Assembly (NCBI RefSeq): GCF_009760925.1
Contig: NZ_VRLV01000001.1
Coordinates: 868,001 to 932,000, forward strand
Length of the DNA: 64,000 nt
Source: Nonomuraea typhae
GTDB lineage: Bacteria > Actinomycetota > Actinomycetes > Streptosporangiales > Streptosporangiaceae
Direction of reading: 5' to 3'
Numbering within the stretch: the stretch's first letter is position 1; each line of letters starts with the position of its first letter. Both the position numbers and the translations under genes were made by a program. Under the pieces are notes generated by a model. It had not been told where the DNA came from. It saw only the letters and a program-made list of their open reading frames with translations, and made no database searches. This document shows, in pieces, positions 62,670 through 64,000 of the stretch.

Positions 62670-63242
62670 GTGCCCAAACTCTGGAACGAGACCATCGAGA
62701 CGCATCGGGCCGCCGTTCGTGACGCGATCCTGGATGCCGCCTGGGCGCTGGTGGCCGAGCGGGGGCTGATGGCCGTCACGATGGCCCAGATCGCCGAGCG
62801 GGCGGCCATCGGCCGGGCCACGGTGTACAAGTACTTCGCCGACGTGGAGTCGGTCCTCGCCGCCTGGCATGAGCGGCAGGTCTCTGCGCATCTCCGGCAA
62901 CTGGCCGAGATCGCGAACCGGCCGGGCCGGGCAGGCCGGCGGCTGGAGTCGGTGCTGATCGCCTATGCGCGCATCCTGCAACAGCGCGGCGAACACGGCC
63001 CCGACCTGGGCGTGCTGCTGCACCACGGCGGGCACCCGGTCGAGGCCCAGCAGCACCTGACCGCCCTCGTCCGCGGGCTGCTCGACGAGGGCAGGGGGAG
63101 CGGGGAGTTCCGGGCCGACGTGCCCGCCGACGAGCTCGCGCGCTACTGCCTCCACGCCCTGTCGGCCGCCGCGGCCATGCCCTCGGAGGCGGCCGTCGCA
63201 CGGCTGGTCGGGGTGATCATGGCCGGAGTCGCAGCCGGTTAG
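62670..63242 (+). CDS. TetR family transcriptional regulator
   Basis: The 190-residue protein has a TetR HTH (AILDAAWALVAERGLMAVTM, IAERAAIGRATVYKYFADVE; about 18-60) and a variable helical ligand domain. GTG 62670 has no ribosome-binding site but TATGCT six bases before it fits a leaderless promoter. It is divergent from the small membrane-protein gene across three GACA/TGTC-type sites, so it likely represses both. Confidence 0.92.
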   Translation: MPKLWNETIETHRAAVRDAILDAAWALVAERGLMAVTMAQIAERAAIGRATVYKYFADVESVLAAWHERQVSAHLRQLAEIANRPGRAGRRLESVLIAYARILQQRGEHGPDLGVLLHHGGHPVEAQQHLTALVRGLLDEGRGSGEFRADVPADELARYCLHALSAAAAMPSEAAVARLVGVIMAGVAAG

Positions 63243-63359
63243 ATCGCCGTCCTCACGGCAGCCGGTGAATGGGCGCGGCCGGGCGTGGTCGGGCCACGCC
63301 GGGGAGGCGCGGGTGAAGTGTCAGGTCGCCGCAGGGCGGTGGGTGGGGGCTGGGTGATG

Positions 63360-63992
63360 CTAGGTGACCGTGTACACGCGGGTCGTGCCGTAGATGCCCT
63401 CGACCTTCCGCCACCGGGGAACCACCGTCCGCACGTGCTTGAAGCGCCCGGTCTGCAGGAGGTGGGGCTCCTCGACGGGGTTGAAGTAGATCATGGTGAT
63501 CGGGCGGGGGGCACGGCCGGCCGAATCGAGGAGGCGTTCCATGGCCGAGGCGAAGATCTCCCCCCTGAACGGGTTGTTGAGGAAGACCACGCTGACGTCG
63601 TCGGGGATGTCGTAGTCCAGGACGTCCGACTGCACCACCTCCACGTCACGGGCGCGCAGGCGGAGCCTGGTGGCGGTCAGGTTGCGCCGGGTGACCTCGG
63701 TGAGTTCCGGTGAGAGTTCGACGCCGATCACCCGCTTGAACGCGTACCCGCTGGCCGCCTCCAGCATCATGCGGCCCTTTCCGGCGCCCAGGTCGAGGAA
63801 GACGTCGTGCTCGCCGACGTCCCGGGCGGGCAGTGCCCGGCGGAGCGTGCCCCAGTGCGCGGGTGAGTAGTAGACGCGTTCCGGGTGCTCCAGGCCGAGG
63901 TCGGTGAGCGTGGCGAAGTCGGCGGTGTTGACGCCGAAGCGCCGGTCGTACCACAGCCTGGCCAGCGCGCGGCGGGCCAGGGGGAGCTGCAC
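63360..63992 (-). CDS. SAM-dependent methyltransferase (5' end near window edge)
   Basis: The 210-residue frame contains the SAM-binding motif I VFLDLGAGKGRMMLEAA, then VIGVELSPELTEVTRRNL and SVVFLNNPFRGEIF (motif with NNPF, as in related methyltransferases). The upstream end near GTG 63992 has no stop codon before the window edge, so the true start could lie outside. The N-terminus WYDRRFGVNTADFATLTDL is typical of class I methyltransferases of this group. The substrate is unknown. Confidence 0.8.
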   Translation of the reverse strand: MQLPLARRALARLWYDRRFGVNTADFATLTDLGLEHPERVYYSPAHWGTLRRALPARDVGEHDVFLDLGAGKGRMMLEAASGYAFKRVIGVELSPELTEVTRRNLTATRLRLRARDVEVVQSDVLDYDIPDDVSVVFLNNPFRGEIFASAMERLLDSAGRAPRPITMIYFNPVEEPHLLQTGRFKHVRTVVPRWRKVEGIYGTTRVYTVT

Positions 63993-64000
63993 GAGGAGTC

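Overview
The window is about 64 kb of very GC-rich DNA with many GTG starts, 4-bp stop/start overlaps (ATGA or GTGA) and protein families typical of filamentous actinomycetes. I infer a Streptosporangiales-type actinobacterium (Nonomuraea-like). No rRNA, tRNA, CRISPR array, insertion sequence or phage gene was seen, so it reads as chromosomal accessory DNA devoted to polymer degradation, nutrient uptake and signalling.

Layout. 0-2 kb: the 5' part of a GH51 arabinofuranosidase divergent from its LacI regulator. 2-7 kb: a decayed stretch holding a class V aminotransferase remnant, a truncated CadD-like transporter gene, an intact cyclase and DUF3050 gene, a 42-nt perfect palindrome, and two adjacent genes (zinc-dependent phospholipase C-like and a CARDB-like partner) carrying four apparent frameshifts. 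7-17.6 kb: extracellular protein use, with an S9 peptidase, a small secreted protein, a complete oligopeptide ABC transporter and a secreted M6 metalloprotease. 17.6-24.8 kb: a galactoside operon with lipoprotein, two permeases, GH36 alpha-galactosidase, LacI regulator and a six-hairpin glycosidase-like protein. A TGAACGTTCA palindrome lies in front of this operon (two copies), inside the M6 gene and, in a degenerate form, in front of the peptide transporter, suggesting shared LacI control.

24.8-34.1 kb: an 8.7-kb gene for a 2903-residue SpvB/FG-GAP/RHS polymorphic toxin whose C-terminal tip looks like a PD-(D/E)XK nuclease. A 190-residue putative immunity gene overlaps its stop codon. This is the best candidate for a little-described system here.

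34-42 kb: an FtsX-like permease without an ATPase, several small or membrane proteins, a GGCT-like/SGNH hydrolase fusion and an ArsR-SRPBCC fusion with a perfect operator. 42-49.5 kb: a second sugar system in which an ABC transporter (no ATPase) faces a PfkB kinase and GH4 glycosidase across an inverted repeat, followed by a DeoR regulator and a diverged second GH4 gene. 49.5-64 kb: an XRE/NB-ARC/TPR regulator, an internally deleted nitroreductase pseudogene, an ECF41 (SigJ-type) sigma factor, an amidohydrolase, an AarF/ABC1 kinase with PadR, a PPOX/GNAT/CGNR cluster containing a frameshifted acetyltransferase, a membrane protein with two FtsX-extracellular-like domains, an M56/BlaI pair, a G-rich tandem-repeat region, a TetR gene with stacked operators, and a methyltransferase at the right edge.

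Family assignments come from reading conserved motifs, not from database searches. Residue positions are approximate unless a motif was counted.
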